Shown piece after piece: positions 54,423-62,028 of a DNA stretch of 64,000 bases (positions are counted from its first letter, which is position 1; the number at the start of each line of letters is the position of its first letter). A model generated the notes under the pieces. The model did not search any database, was not told where the DNA came from, and saw only the letters and a list, made by a program, of their open reading frames with translations. Both the position numbers and the translations under genes were made by a program. Origin of the DNA: Bacteroidota bacterium (lineage in GTDB: Bacteria; Bacteroidota; Bacteroidia; 2-12-FULL-35-15); NCBI GenBank assembly GCA_017303895.1, contig JAFLBF010000002.1, forward strand, positions 186,001-250,000. Direction: 5' to 3'.

Positions 54423-54791
54423 ATGCGTTTTATTATTCAACTCATCATTTCAACCTTAGCGGTACTTATCTCCAGCTTCTTATTGCCGGGTGTAGAAGTA
54501 CAGGATAATAATATTTTTACAGCCATTATTGTTGCGGCTGTGTTGGCATTTTTGAATGCAGTGGTAAAACCAATTATGATCGTACTCACCATACCGGTTA
54601 CCTTTTTTACATTTGGTTTATTCCTCCTGGTGATCAATGCGCTGATGATCATTTTGGCGTCTAAACTAGTGGATGGATTCAGAGTAGATGGTTTCTGGTG
54701 GGCATTATTGTTCAGTTTTATATTATCGATCGTTACTTCCATTTTAGAGAATGTGAAAAAACGTGATGAAAACGAAGAAGGGAACTTGTAA
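54423..54791 (+). CDS. Small four-helix membrane protein (phage holin 4_2 / YvlD type)
   Basis: 122 residues, almost wholly hydrophobic with four membrane segments. The signature VLAFLNAVVKPIMIVLTIPVTFFTFGLFLLVINALMI region (about 40-77) and the DGFRVDGFWWALLFSFI motif match the DUF360/YvlD group, wrongly named phage holin. No phage genes are near. Function unknown; related proteins affect envelope stress. A TACCTTTG box lies at 54390-54397, 25 nt before the start. Confidence 0.85.
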   Translation: MRFIIQLIISTLAVLISSFLLPGVEVQDNNIFTAIIVAAVLAFLNAVVKPIMIVLTIPVTFFTFGLFLLVINALMIILASKLVDGFRVDGFWWALLFSFILSIVTSILENVKKRDENEEGNL

Positions 54792-54920
54792 TAGAACTAC
54801 GAATTATTACGAAAAAAACGAATTACGAATAGTGGCTGGATGAAGGGTGATTGACGATTGATGAAGTATGAATGGTGAATTGAGAAAATAAACAACAGAT
54901 AACAAAACAAGACAATAAAA
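54792..54920. repeat. ACGAATTA-type simple repeats
   Basis: Contains ACTACGAATTATTACG and AACGAATTACGAATAG (54798-54830). The 12-mer AATTACGAATAG recurs, inverted, at 907-918 in the right arm of the GxxExxY element. Further downstream are short TGAATGGTGAATTGA-like words. Confidence 0.4.
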
Positions 54921-55754
54921 ATGATAGAAGTAGGTAAATACAATGAGATGGAAGTGGTGAAGCACATGGATTTTGGTATCTATCTGCGTAAGGATGATGT
55001 GGAAGTACTGTTACCACACAAATGGGTTCCGAAAGGAACACAAATGGGGGATATCCTGGATGTATTTGTATTTCGTGATTCGGACGACCGTTTGATCGCA
55101 ACTACTGTTGAGCCTTATGCTATCAGTGGTGAATTTGCTTTTTTGGAAGCCAAACAAGTGAATAATTTCGGAGCATTTTTAGATTGGGGAATGGATAAGG
55201 ATCTTTTAGTTCCTTTTAGTGAACAACCCAACAGAATGAGTCCGGGAAAGAGCTATGTGGTGTATGTATATACCGATGAAAAGAGTAACAGGATCGTAGC
55301 ATCAGCTAAATTGAATAAATTCATTGAACGCGATGAGATTGATCTTCAACAAGGTGATGTGGTAGATCTACTTGTGTATTCCGAAACCGACAAAGGCTTA
55401 AACGCTATCATTAACAATCGCTATACCGGCTTGATCTATAAGAACGAGATCTTCGATAGCATCCGTATTGGCGATAAATTAAAAGGTTTTGTGAAACTGA
55501 TCCGTGAGGATAATAAGATCGATTTGAGTTTACAAAAAGCAGGATTTGAATTGGTGGATGATGTAAAATGGAGATTGTTGAATCTGCTGAAAGAGAAAAA
55601 TGGTTTCTTGCCTTTGCATGATGGCAGCTCACCGGAAGAAATAAAAGCCGCTTTACAGATCAGTAAAAAAGCATTTAAAAAAGCTGTGGGTGCTTTGTAT
55701 AAAGACCGCCTGGTAAAACTTACCGACAAAGGTGTTGAGTTGATTCAGAAATAA
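54921..55754 (+). CDS. CvfB-like S1 RNA-binding protein
   Basis: 277 residues. Three S1-like OB-fold modules (about 1-65, 70-140, 145-212), with typical GAFLDWGMDKDLLVPFSEQ and YTGLIYKNEIFDSIRIGDKLKGFVKL regions, and a C-terminal winged-helix domain (about 220-277; FLPLHDGSSPEEIKAALQIS). This is the CvfB/YitL architecture, an RNA-binding regulator of virulence factors in staphylococci. A role here is not established. No neighbours point to a pathway. Confidence 0.88.
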   Translation: MIEVGKYNEMEVVKHMDFGIYLRKDDVEVLLPHKWVPKGTQMGDILDVFVFRDSDDRLIATTVEPYAISGEFAFLEAKQVNNFGAFLDWGMDKDLLVPFSEQPNRMSPGKSYVVYVYTDEKSNRIVASAKLNKFIERDEIDLQQGDVVDLLVYSETDKGLNAIINNRYTGLIYKNEIFDSIRIGDKLKGFVKLIREDNKIDLSLQKAGFELVDDVKWRLLNLLKEKNGFLPLHDGSSPEEIKAALQISKKAFKKAVGALYKDRLVKLTDKGVELIQK

Positions 55755-55763
55755 TTTTTCTAA

Positions 55764-56237
55764 TTAATCCCAATCATAATCGCGGCCACTGGAGGAGTTC
55801 GAATCCCAGTCTTTTGTTGCAAAAGGAATTTTTCCATAGGTGCCTACGCAGTAAAAATTGGTTTTATCAATTCTTCTGTATCTATAGTCTAATCCTATAA
55901 AATAATTCATCCATACTGTACTTTGAATACCTAAATGCGCTTTTCGTTCTGCTTTATTGATCTCTAAAACCGGTCCGGCTGAAATACCTGCAATACCAAA
56001 ACCTGTTTGAAGCTCACTGTATAAACGAACGCGTTTTTTCCCAAACTCAATTCCAGCATCAATGCTGTAGGGGAAATTTTTTATGTTCCAATAAGCCGTT
56101 TCAATCGCAAAAGAGAAATGTCTTTTTTCTCCGCCAAAGTTATAATGAAACATGGGCCCAATGGTCCATACCGACTGCCCAAGCATTTTGCTGCTGATGC
56201 TTAGGATAATGATCGAAAATAGAATTGTTTTTTTCAT
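55764..56237 (-). CDS. Hypothetical exported beta-rich protein
   Basis: 157 residues with a signal peptide (MKKTILFSIIILSISSKMLGQ). The mature part alternates aromatic and polar residues (WTIGPMFHYNFGGEKRHFSFAIE) as in small outer-membrane barrels, and its C terminus is Asp/Ser-rich (WDSNSSSGRDYDWD). Family not recognised. It converges on the CvfB-like gene with nine bases in between. Confidence 0.6.
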   Translation of the reverse strand: MKKTILFSIIILSISSKMLGQSVWTIGPMFHYNFGGEKRHFSFAIETAYWNIKNFPYSIDAGIEFGKKRVRLYSELQTGFGIAGISAGPVLEINKAERKAHLGIQSTVWMNYFIGLDYRYRRIDKTNFYCVGTYGKIPFATKDWDSNSSSGRDYDWD

Positions 56238-56403
56238 TTGATATTGGAGTAATGTTTTTAATCTTTTTTAACGTTCCAAGGCCTAGCGTTCGTTTGGGTT
56301 TCTTACTATATTTTTAATTGCGAAGCCTGATTTCAAAGTTAATGTATTTTGTCTTGCGGAGCAAGATGCCCAAATGGCTCCAGACCTTTGTTAGCAGTAT
56401 TTA
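56238..56403. other. Structured left flank of the metalloprotease gene
   Basis: 166 bp with no gene. It contains a CTTGC-GGA-GCAAG hairpin (about 56353-56365) and inverted TTTGGG..TCTT words (about 56296 and 56368). TGTTAGCAGTATTTATT (56389-56405) matches, inverted and with two mismatches, 57551-57567 beyond the other end of the protease gene. Confidence 0.4.
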
Positions 56404-57540
56404 TTATACTAGTTTGACATAGGCCAATTGCATTAAATCGTTTCTTATTTTTCCCCATTTCTCGAGAACTGCAGGAACATATTCTTTCCCTTTTTTAATG
56501 GCTTGCAAATATTCTTTTGCGTTAATTTTGTTCCCGGTTATGCATACATATGTGTCTTCCACCGCGGTCGTTAATTGCCCATATGTCGCTTGGGGAAACG
56601 ATTCATATTCTTTTGGGCAGTACTTCTTCATATATTCATCAACGGTCGTTAAGAGCATACCGTATCTTACTCCAGGGTGTGGATGGGTTTTAGAATTTGT
56701 ATCTGAATCTTTATAGTTGCTGGATTCAACCATTATTCTAATAAGGGTAGAAACAGATAGAACCCAATTGAAAATAACATCGGTAAAATTAGAATAAAAT
56801 ATTTTTCTTTCTTCTGAAACACTTTGTCCTCCCGTAAATCTTCTATAGGCATTTCCTAATCCTTTAGAAGTAGCCATCGCATCAGCATCCATTTCCAACG
56901 TTTGAATTGTCAAGATTTCATCGTGATCTTTAACCTCGACATTTTGTTCGTCAAAAAAGCTTATTCCAAACAGATGAAATTTGTAGTCAACATGTCCGTT
57001 TATAATATGTGTTAATTCATGAGCTACTAAAAAATCGATTGCTATTTCAATGAGATGATCCGCATATTCTTGTCTTACTTTATCAATAGGTTGTGCTATT
57101 TCATAGTAATTAAAATCTGAGTCTTTGCTAGATACCAATTTAGTCGCATCGAAATAGTATTTTTCGAGAGTCGGATTTTGCTGGGTTTCAACTGAAGGAT
57201 CACCAACTTGTTTCACCAGTGTTGGATAAGACATCATTCTTAAAAATAAATCATTAAGAATAATAATGGTTCCGGAATTTACGCCAATTAAATAAACCTT
57301 CTCTTTTGTTATTGTCGCAACGGCATTGAGTTTTGTGTTGTAGATAAAGTCAAAATATATTACCGGAGGATCTTTTACAAGGCTAGTGTGCTGTCTAAAA
57401 CTTTCTATATATTTTTCAGCTCGTTCTTTATAAAGATTAAATTTAGCTTTAAGACCATCTTCTAAAATATTTGTATTAAATAGTCCGCCTCTGTCTGCAA
57501 ACGTTTTCTCAAATAATAATTGTAATTCTTTTTTGTCCAT
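56404..57540 (-). CDS. HExxH zinc metalloprotease-like protein
   Basis: 378 residues without a signal peptide. The zinc motif VAHELTHIINGH (about 169-180) has two His and the general base Glu, plus a third His four residues after HEXXH+; a downstream Glu in LEMDADAMA (about 210-218) could be the third ligand as in M48 peptidases. N-terminal 130 residues are helical/beta mixed without recognisable domain. Substrate unknown. No membrane segment is obvious, unlike classic HtpX/M48. The gene sits between palindromic flanks and away from conserved neighbours, which suggests accessory origin. Confidence 0.75.
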   Translation of the reverse strand: MDKKELQLLFEKTFADRGGLFNTNILEDGLKAKFNLYKERAEKYIESFRQHTSLVKDPPVIYFDFIYNTKLNAVATITKEKVYLIGVNSGTIIILNDLFLRMMSYPTLVKQVGDPSVETQQNPTLEKYYFDATKLVSSKDSDFNYYEIAQPIDKVRQEYADHLIEIAIDFLVAHELTHIINGHVDYKFHLFGISFFDEQNVEVKDHDEILTIQTLEMDADAMATSKGLGNAYRRFTGGQSVSEERKIFYSNFTDVIFNWVLSVSTLIRIMVESSNYKDSDTNSKTHPHPGVRYGMLLTTVDEYMKKYCPKEYESFPQATYGQLTTAVEDTYVCITGNKINAKEYLQAIKKGKEYVPAVLEKWGKIRNDLMQLAYVKLV

Positions 57541-57711
57541 CGGGTATGGAAATAATTACTGCTGACATTTCGCTATACGTATTGCTGATATTTTTCACTT
57601 GTACGGCTAGCCTTTTAGCTAAAATAAGAAAAATTTAACTGTTTAATGGTTAAAATTCAATATTCCTGCCTTTGCAGGTGTTATCACCTGCAAAATGTTG
57701 CATAAAGGTTA
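57541..57711. other. Structured right flank of the metalloprotease gene
   Basis: 171 bp with no gene. AATAATTACTGCTGACA (57551-57567) is the inverted partner of the left flank; a GGCTAGCC palindrome follows (about 57604). A perfect 10-bp hairpin TTTGCAGGTG / CACCTGCAAA lies at 57671-57694, downstream of the DUF1801 gene, but no T-run follows on the reverse strand. Confidence 0.45.
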
Positions 57712-58341
57712 TTATTCCAGAAACCCTTTTCCTTTCAGGATATTCGGGATGCATTTTTCAATACGTGAAATACGTGTGGCAGATTGTTTGGCGGATGAGA
57801 AATGAAGTAAGTATGCTTTTTGTCGCCCCGGTGTTAAGGCTTCAAATGCTTTTTTTAAAGCGGGTATTGCTTTTAGTTTGCTTTTAAATTCTTCGGGAAC
57901 AGTATATTCTTCTAATTTTTTAGGTGTTACTTTTAATCCTGCTTTTTCAATTTCAATGGCTTCAAAAACATAGGCTTTTAAAACTGCTTCCAGTTTTTGA
58001 ATGGTCTTCACATCCGTAAAACGGATCACTTTAGCTGATTGTGAATTTTCCCCGGGAAATTGTAAGATCTTCTCTTCATCTTGCAGTAAAGCTCCTTTGA
58101 AAAAACTCAATACACAGTTTTCCTTAAAAGCGCCAATAATAATGATGTTATGTTTTTGGTAAGTATACACCGGAACGCCCCATTTGATCTCTTCGTTCAA
58201 GCCACAATCGAGTGCTATTTTTCGAAGCAGTTTTAATTCCTGTGTCCATTTATGCACTTTGCATTCGGGTGTTCCACCTAGTTTGCATCGTCCGCAGCCT
58301 TCTGCTAAATAGTTATCTACTTGTGGATTGGTACTGATCAT
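57712..58341 (-). CDS. DUF1801 / YdeI-OmpD-associated protein
   Basis: 209 residues from the ATG at 58339-58341. The open frame continues upstream through the tRNA-Leu gene and its repeats, so the longer form (to 58566) is not real. The N-terminal half is DUF1801-like (WTQELKLLRKIALDCGLNEEIKWGVPVYTYQ, only part diagnostic; the KWG-P-Y core is typical). The C-terminal part VPEEFKSKLKAIPALKKAFE and LTPGRQKAYLLHFSSAKQSATRISRIEKC matches the YdeI/OmdA group. A CxxC pair (CGRC) occurs near residue 15. Function unknown; homologues are tied to stress or polymyxin tolerance. Confidence 0.85.
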   Translation of the reverse strand: MISTNPQVDNYLAEGCGRCKLGGTPECKVHKWTQELKLLRKIALDCGLNEEIKWGVPVYTYQKHNIIIIGAFKENCVLSFFKGALLQDEEKILQFPGENSQSAKVIRFTDVKTIQKLEAVLKAYVFEAIEIEKAGLKVTPKKLEEYTVPEEFKSKLKAIPALKKAFEALTPGRQKAYLLHFSSAKQSATRISRIEKCIPNILKGKGFLE

Positions 58342-58400
58342 TTTTGGTTCAATGAATGAATAGTCTAAAATAAATAATTTTTGTAGAAGGGGAGTGAGTA

Positions 58401-58551
58401 TAAAATAAAAAAGCCCTCCAATGGAGAGCTTTTTATTGCGGATGAAGGTCCTTCCCGAATCTCCACTACGTTTCGTTCGGGACAGGCTTCTCGTAAAGTG
58501 ATTAAAATAAAAAAGCCCTCCAATGGAGAGCTTTTTAAGTGCGGATGAAGG
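58401..58551. repeat. Duplicated terminator plus tRNA-Leu 3' end
   Basis: A 35-nt stretch at 58401-58435 is repeated exactly at 58503-58537 (core GCCCTCCAATGGAGAGC hairpin). After two or three differing bases both copies continue with GCGGATGAAGG (58438-58448 and 58541-58551); the second is the 3' end of tRNA-Leu. Between them lies a CCCGAA / TTCGGG hairpin at about 58454-58481. Confidence 0.8.
58509..58537 (-). terminator. Terminator of tRNA-Leu
   Basis: Hairpin with stem GCCCTCCA / TGGAGAGC flanked by A- and T-runs, one mismatch; read on the reverse strand it directly follows the tRNA and ends in T6. A second copy at 58407-58435 forms a tandem terminator. Confidence 0.75.
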
Positions 58552-58621
58552 GACTCGAACCCCCACGCCTCACGGCACCAGATCCTAAGTCTGGCGCGGC
58601 TGCCAATTACGCCACATCCGC
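58540..58621 (-). tRNA. tRNA-Leu (anticodon TAG)
   Basis: 82 nt without encoded CCA. Acceptor GCGGATG / CATCCGC, anticodon stem CCAGA / TCTGG with loop CTTAGGA (anticodon UAG), a long variable arm as in class II tRNAs, and T-loop GGTTCGAGTCC. Confidence 0.97.
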
Positions 58622-58792
58622 GTTTTGATTGAATTGGACGGCAAATATATATTTTTTCTGCCAATTGGAATAGTTTTTAGATATTTTTTTGTTCTGCGGG
58701 ATTATAAATATCAACATTCTCAAGCATTTCGTTGATAACATCTTTTTAAGGAAAAGCGAATTAATTCTATTTTTGTTTGAGATTTTTATTTT

Positions 58793-59692
58793 ATGCTTAG
58801 AATTGATCCAAAGGAGGTAAAAACTTCTGTTTTACATAGTTATTTGCTGGGTGCTGTTGCGCCACGCCCCATCGCTTTTGCCAGTACAATTGATAAGGAT
58901 GGCAATCCGAACCTGGCGCCATTCAGTTTTTTTAATGTGTTTAGCGCCAATCCGCCCATTGCTATCTTTTCTCCTGCACGTAGCGGTAGAACAGGCATTA
59001 CCAAACATACTTACGACAATGTGAAAGAGGTTCCTGAAGTAGTGATCAATGTGGTGAATTACGATATGGTACAGCAAATGAGTTTGGCAAGTACTGAATA
59101 TCCAAAAGGGGTTAATGAATTTGTAAAAGCGGGCTTTACACCTGTTGCTTCCGAAATGGTAAAGCCATTCAGAGTGAAAGAATCGCCTGCTCAATTGGAG
59201 TGTAAAGTAAAACAGGTGATCGAACTGGGCGAACAGGGTGGAGCTGGAAATCTCATTATTTGTGAGGTGATATTGATGCACATCGATGAAAAAGTGCTGG
59301 ATGCCAATCAAATGATCGACCCGAATAAAATTGATCTGGTGGCACGTTTGGGTGGAAACTGGTATAGCCGCACCAATGGAAATGCGTTGTTTGAAGTAGC
59401 TAAGCCGCTTCTTAATTTAGGAATTGGAGTGGATGCTATTCCTGATCATATCCGTCATTCGGATGTGTTAACGGGAAATAATTTAGGTCAGTTAGGAAAC
59501 ATTGAAAAACTTCCTACAGAAGCCGATATTATGCATTATCTGGCATCGGGTGCTATCAATGAAGTGTTTGAATTATATGGAACCGATCGCAAAAAGTTAG
59601 AACATCAATTGCACCATGTAGCCAAAGGCTTATTGGAAAACAATAAAGTAGAAGAAGCATGGAAAGTATTACTTTCTGTTAATCATAAATAA
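58793..59692 (+). CDS. Flavin reductase-like FMN-binding protein
   Basis: 299 residues. Residues about 1-200 form the split-barrel flavin-binding domain: APRPIAFASTIDKDGNPNLAPFSFFNVFSANPP (FMN loop; partial) and a conserved VINVVNYDM strand. The C-terminal about 90 residues are helical and less conserved. Such proteins bind FMN and serve as flavoredoxin or NAD(P)H:FMN reductase. The electron partner is unknown. It starts a small forward pair with the DUF3127 gene 28 bp downstream. Confidence 0.88.
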   Translation: MLRIDPKEVKTSVLHSYLLGAVAPRPIAFASTIDKDGNPNLAPFSFFNVFSANPPIAIFSPARSGRTGITKHTYDNVKEVPEVVINVVNYDMVQQMSLASTEYPKGVNEFVKAGFTPVASEMVKPFRVKESPAQLECKVKQVIELGEQGGAGNLIICEVILMHIDEKVLDANQMIDPNKIDLVARLGGNWYSRTNGNALFEVAKPLLNLGIGVDAIPDHIRHSDVLTGNNLGQLGNIEKLPTEADIMHYLASGAINEVFELYGTDRKKLEHQLHHVAKGLLENNKVEEAWKVLLSVNHK

Positions 59693-59719
59693 GTAAACAA
59701 TTAAAAACAATTATATATC

Positions 59720-60088
59720 ATGGACATCACAGGAATTTTAAAAGTAAAAGGACAAACACAACAAGTATCAGAAAAATTCAAAAAGAGAGAGATCGTAGTA
59801 ACGGATAATTCATCACAATATCCTCAACACATTTCTTTTCAGTTGACACAAGATAAATGCAGCATCATCGATAATTACAATGTAGGTGATGAGATCAAAG
59901 TTCATTTTAATTTACGTGGAAGAGAGTGGACCAGCCCACAAGGTGAAACAAAATACTTCAACTCATTAGAAGCATGGAGAATTGAAGGAAATGCAAGTGC
60001 AGTAGCATCAAATAACAGCGGAGCAGGTATGAATGATGTAGCAGCTACTTTCACTGCAGCATCGCAGGAAGATGATCTTCCGTTCTAA
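59720..60088 (+). CDS. DUF3127 OB-fold protein with SSB-like acidic tail
   Basis: 122 residues. The N-terminal 88 residues match DUF3127: ITGILKVKGQTQQVSEKFKKR, DEIKVHFNLRGREWTSPQGE and YFNSLEAWRIEG, which reads as a small OB fold. A Gly/Ala/Asn/Ser linker leads to the last six residues EDDLPF, very like the DDDIPF end of single-stranded DNA-binding protein that recruits repair and replication enzymes. DNA binding has not been shown from sequence. The shape is that of a mini-SSB. Confidence 0.88.
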   Translation: MDITGILKVKGQTQQVSEKFKKREIVVTDNSSQYPQHISFQLTQDKCSIIDNYNVGDEIKVHFNLRGREWTSPQGETKYFNSLEAWRIEGNASAVASNNSGAGMNDVAATFTAASQEDDLPF

Positions 60089-60106
60089 GAAAGAATAAAA
60101 TAATAG

Positions 60107-60142
60107 AAATTAAAAAGGGTGCGAATGCACCCTTTTTAATTT
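60107..60142. terminator. Bidirectional terminator
   Basis: Perfect 16-bp stem AAATTAAAAAGGGTGC (60107-60122) / GCACCCTTTTTAATTT (60127-60142), GAAT loop, between the DUF3127 gene and the convergent YwqK-type gene whose stop codon it overlaps. Confidence 0.92.
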
Positions 60143-60864
60143 GCTACCAACTCACCGTTGACGTATTTTTCTTCCGTCATCTTTCCCTTCTCATCGTAGT
60201 TCTTCCAAAGTCCATCCTTTTGATAATCGGCTACGGCTTTGTTGTATTTCATGGTTCCTTCGGCTTTGATGGATCCATTCTCATAATATTCTTTTTTTGT
60301 ATAGATCTTTTTCTTCGGATCGATCAATTCAAACAGATCTTGTGGTTTACCATCTTCAGCATAGGAATTTCTTTTGATCAAGTATTCCATGCTTTTTGCA
60401 CTTTCTTCGGTATAGGAGATCTGTCCGTTGTTATAATAGTCGGTCCAAATTTGTTCCGCGCCTTCATAATACGTAATGTCCGATTTCAATTTGCCATCCG
60501 GATAGAACAATTGCATATTGCAACGTTTGAAATCCAGGATCTTGAAGGAACGCTCAATATTCCCGTTCTCATAAAAGTTCTTATAGATCTTTAAATGTCC
60601 GTCTTCGTAATAGCCTTTGTGGATCAGTTTCCCACTTTCATAAAGGTCTTCGATCCATCCCTGGCAGGCATAGCCTTTTTTGTCGTTTCGAACGGAATCA
60701 CCACCAATTTGAAAATTTAACTTTTCATACATGGTAATACCGTATTCGGGGTCAACTACTTTGGCAGCATTGTATTTAGTAGCTTGAGGGATCTGCCCGA
60801 AAAATTGAGCAAAACTTAATTTTCCTGCAATAATAAATATAGATATGAATAAAATTCTGCTCAC
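60136..60864 (-). CDS. Exported YwqK-repeat protein
   Basis: 242 residues from a GTG at 60862-60864, which gives signal peptide SRILFISIFIIAGKLSFAQ; the frame is open further to 60939 but that part overlaps a terminator hairpin. About seven YwqK/MORN-like repeats follow (ESGKLIHKGYYEDGHLKIYKNF; YYNNGQISYTEESAKS; YYENGSIKAEGTMKYN). It is a short relative of the 24945 protein. Function unknown. It lies downstream of trxB on the same strand but behind trxB's terminator. Confidence 0.8.
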   Translation of the reverse strand: MSRILFISIFIIAGKLSFAQFFGQIPQATKYNAAKVVDPEYGITMYEKLNFQIGGDSVRNDKKGYACQGWIEDLYESGKLIHKGYYEDGHLKIYKNFYENGNIERSFKILDFKRCNMQLFYPDGKLKSDITYYEGAEQIWTDYYNNGQISYTEESAKSMEYLIKRNSYAEDGKPQDLFELIDPKKKIYTKKEYYENGSIKAEGTMKYNKAVADYQKDGLWKNYDEKGKMTEEKYVNGELVAN

Positions 60865-60920
60865 TAAAAAAGTAGTTTTTTGTAATTGGATGTGAAGATA
60901 ATAAAAAAAATGATACTGCA

Positions 60921-60954
60921 AAAAAGAAGGCTGTAACACGAAGTATTACAGCCT
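60921..60954 (-). terminator. Rho-independent terminator of trxB
   Basis: Perfect 10-bp stem AAGGCTGTAA (60927-60936) / TTACAGCCTT (60945-60954). On the reverse strand it runs into a T-rich stretch. Confidence 0.85.
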
Positions 60955-60976
60955 TTTATCTTTTAATAGTAGGTGA

Positions 60977-61918
60977 TTAATGGATGCCTTTATCTGCTAG
61001 ATAACGCTCTGCATCTAATGCACCCATACATCCGCTTCCGGCAGCAGTAACTGCCTGACGGTAAATATGATCTTGTGCATCACCTGTTGCGAATACCCCG
61101 GGAATATTCGTTTTAGATGATCCCGGAATGGTTTTGATATATCCTGTTTCATCCATATCCAACCAACCTTTGAAAATTTGAGTGTTTGGCTGATGTCCGA
61201 TCGCTACAAAGAATCCGGTTACATTAATTCTTCTTTCTTCTCCTTTGTTGTTCACTAGAATTGCGCCTTCCACTGTTTTATCGCCCACGATCTCTTTTGT
61301 TTCGGTATTGAAGATCACTTCAATGTTTGGTGTGTTCAATACACGGTGTTGCATTGCTTTAGAAGCACGCATCTCCCCTTTACGAACGATCATATATACT
61401 TTAGTACAAAGTTTAGCTAAATAAGTGGCTTCTTCGGCAGCCGTATCTCCTGCACCTACAATGGCAACATCTTGTCCTTTGAAAAAGAATCCGTCACACA
61501 CAGCACATGCCGACACACCAAATCCGTTCAAACGTTGTTCGCTAGGTAATCCTAACCATTTAGCAGATGCACCTGTTGCAATGATCACACTATCAGCAGT
61601 AATGGTTGTTTTTTCATCTACTACTACTTTATGAACCGGTCCGGTAAAATCTACAGAAGTCACTAATCCCCAGCGGATATCTGTTCCAAAACGTTCTGCT
61701 TGTGCTTTAAAGTCTTCCATCATTTGTGGACCATGTGTTCCTTGCGGGTATCCCGGGAAATTTTCTACTTCAGTAGTGATAGTTAATTGTCCACCCGGTT
61801 GTAATCCTTGGTACATAACAGGTTTTAGATCAGCTCTTGCTGCATAGATAGCAGCTGTATATCCTGCAGGGCCACTGCCAATAATAAGGCATTTTACATG
61901 TTCAATTTGTTCGCTCAT
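60977..61918 (-). CDS. trxB: Thioredoxin-disulfide reductase
   Basis: 313 residues. Reduces thioredoxin with NADPH in the cytosol. FAD motif IIGSGPAGYTAAIYAARA (13-30), redox-active CAVCDG (about 137-142), NADPH motif AIVGAGDTAAEEA, and C-terminal GVFATGDAQDHIYRQAVTAAGSG. A TAATTTTG box lies upstream at 61952-61945 (reverse strand). Single-gene unit. Confidence 0.97.
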   Translation of the reverse strand: MSEQIEHVKCLIIGSGPAGYTAAIYAARADLKPVMYQGLQPGGQLTITTEVENFPGYPQGTHGPQMMEDFKAQAERFGTDIRWGLVTSVDFTGPVHKVVVDEKTTITADSVIIATGASAKWLGLPSEQRLNGFGVSACAVCDGFFFKGQDVAIVGAGDTAAEEATYLAKLCTKVYMIVRKGEMRASKAMQHRVLNTPNIEVIFNTETKEIVGDKTVEGAILVNNKGEERRINVTGFFVAIGHQPNTQIFKGWLDMDETGYIKTIPGSSKTNIPGVFATGDAQDHIYRQAVTAAGSGCMGALDAERYLADKGIH

Positions 61919-62028
61919 AAAAATTATCTTTAATTAATTCGGTACAAAATTACGATTAGTTTAAAGCAAGTTTTGTGATTTTATTCACATTCCATTAAAA
62001 ATGAATCACATCTTTAGTAATTGAACGA

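Noticed and set aside
54423-54791. Prophage remnant, from the holin-like gene
   Set aside because: The 'phage holin' name is a family label; no integrase, capsid or lysis genes are nearby.
58342-58566. N-terminal extension of the DUF1801/YdeI protein through the repeats and tRNA-Leu
   Set aside because: The added 75 residues are translations of the tRNA 3' end and terminator repeats (the text KLSIGGLFYF appears twice) and do not match the family; the ATG at 58339-58341 fits.
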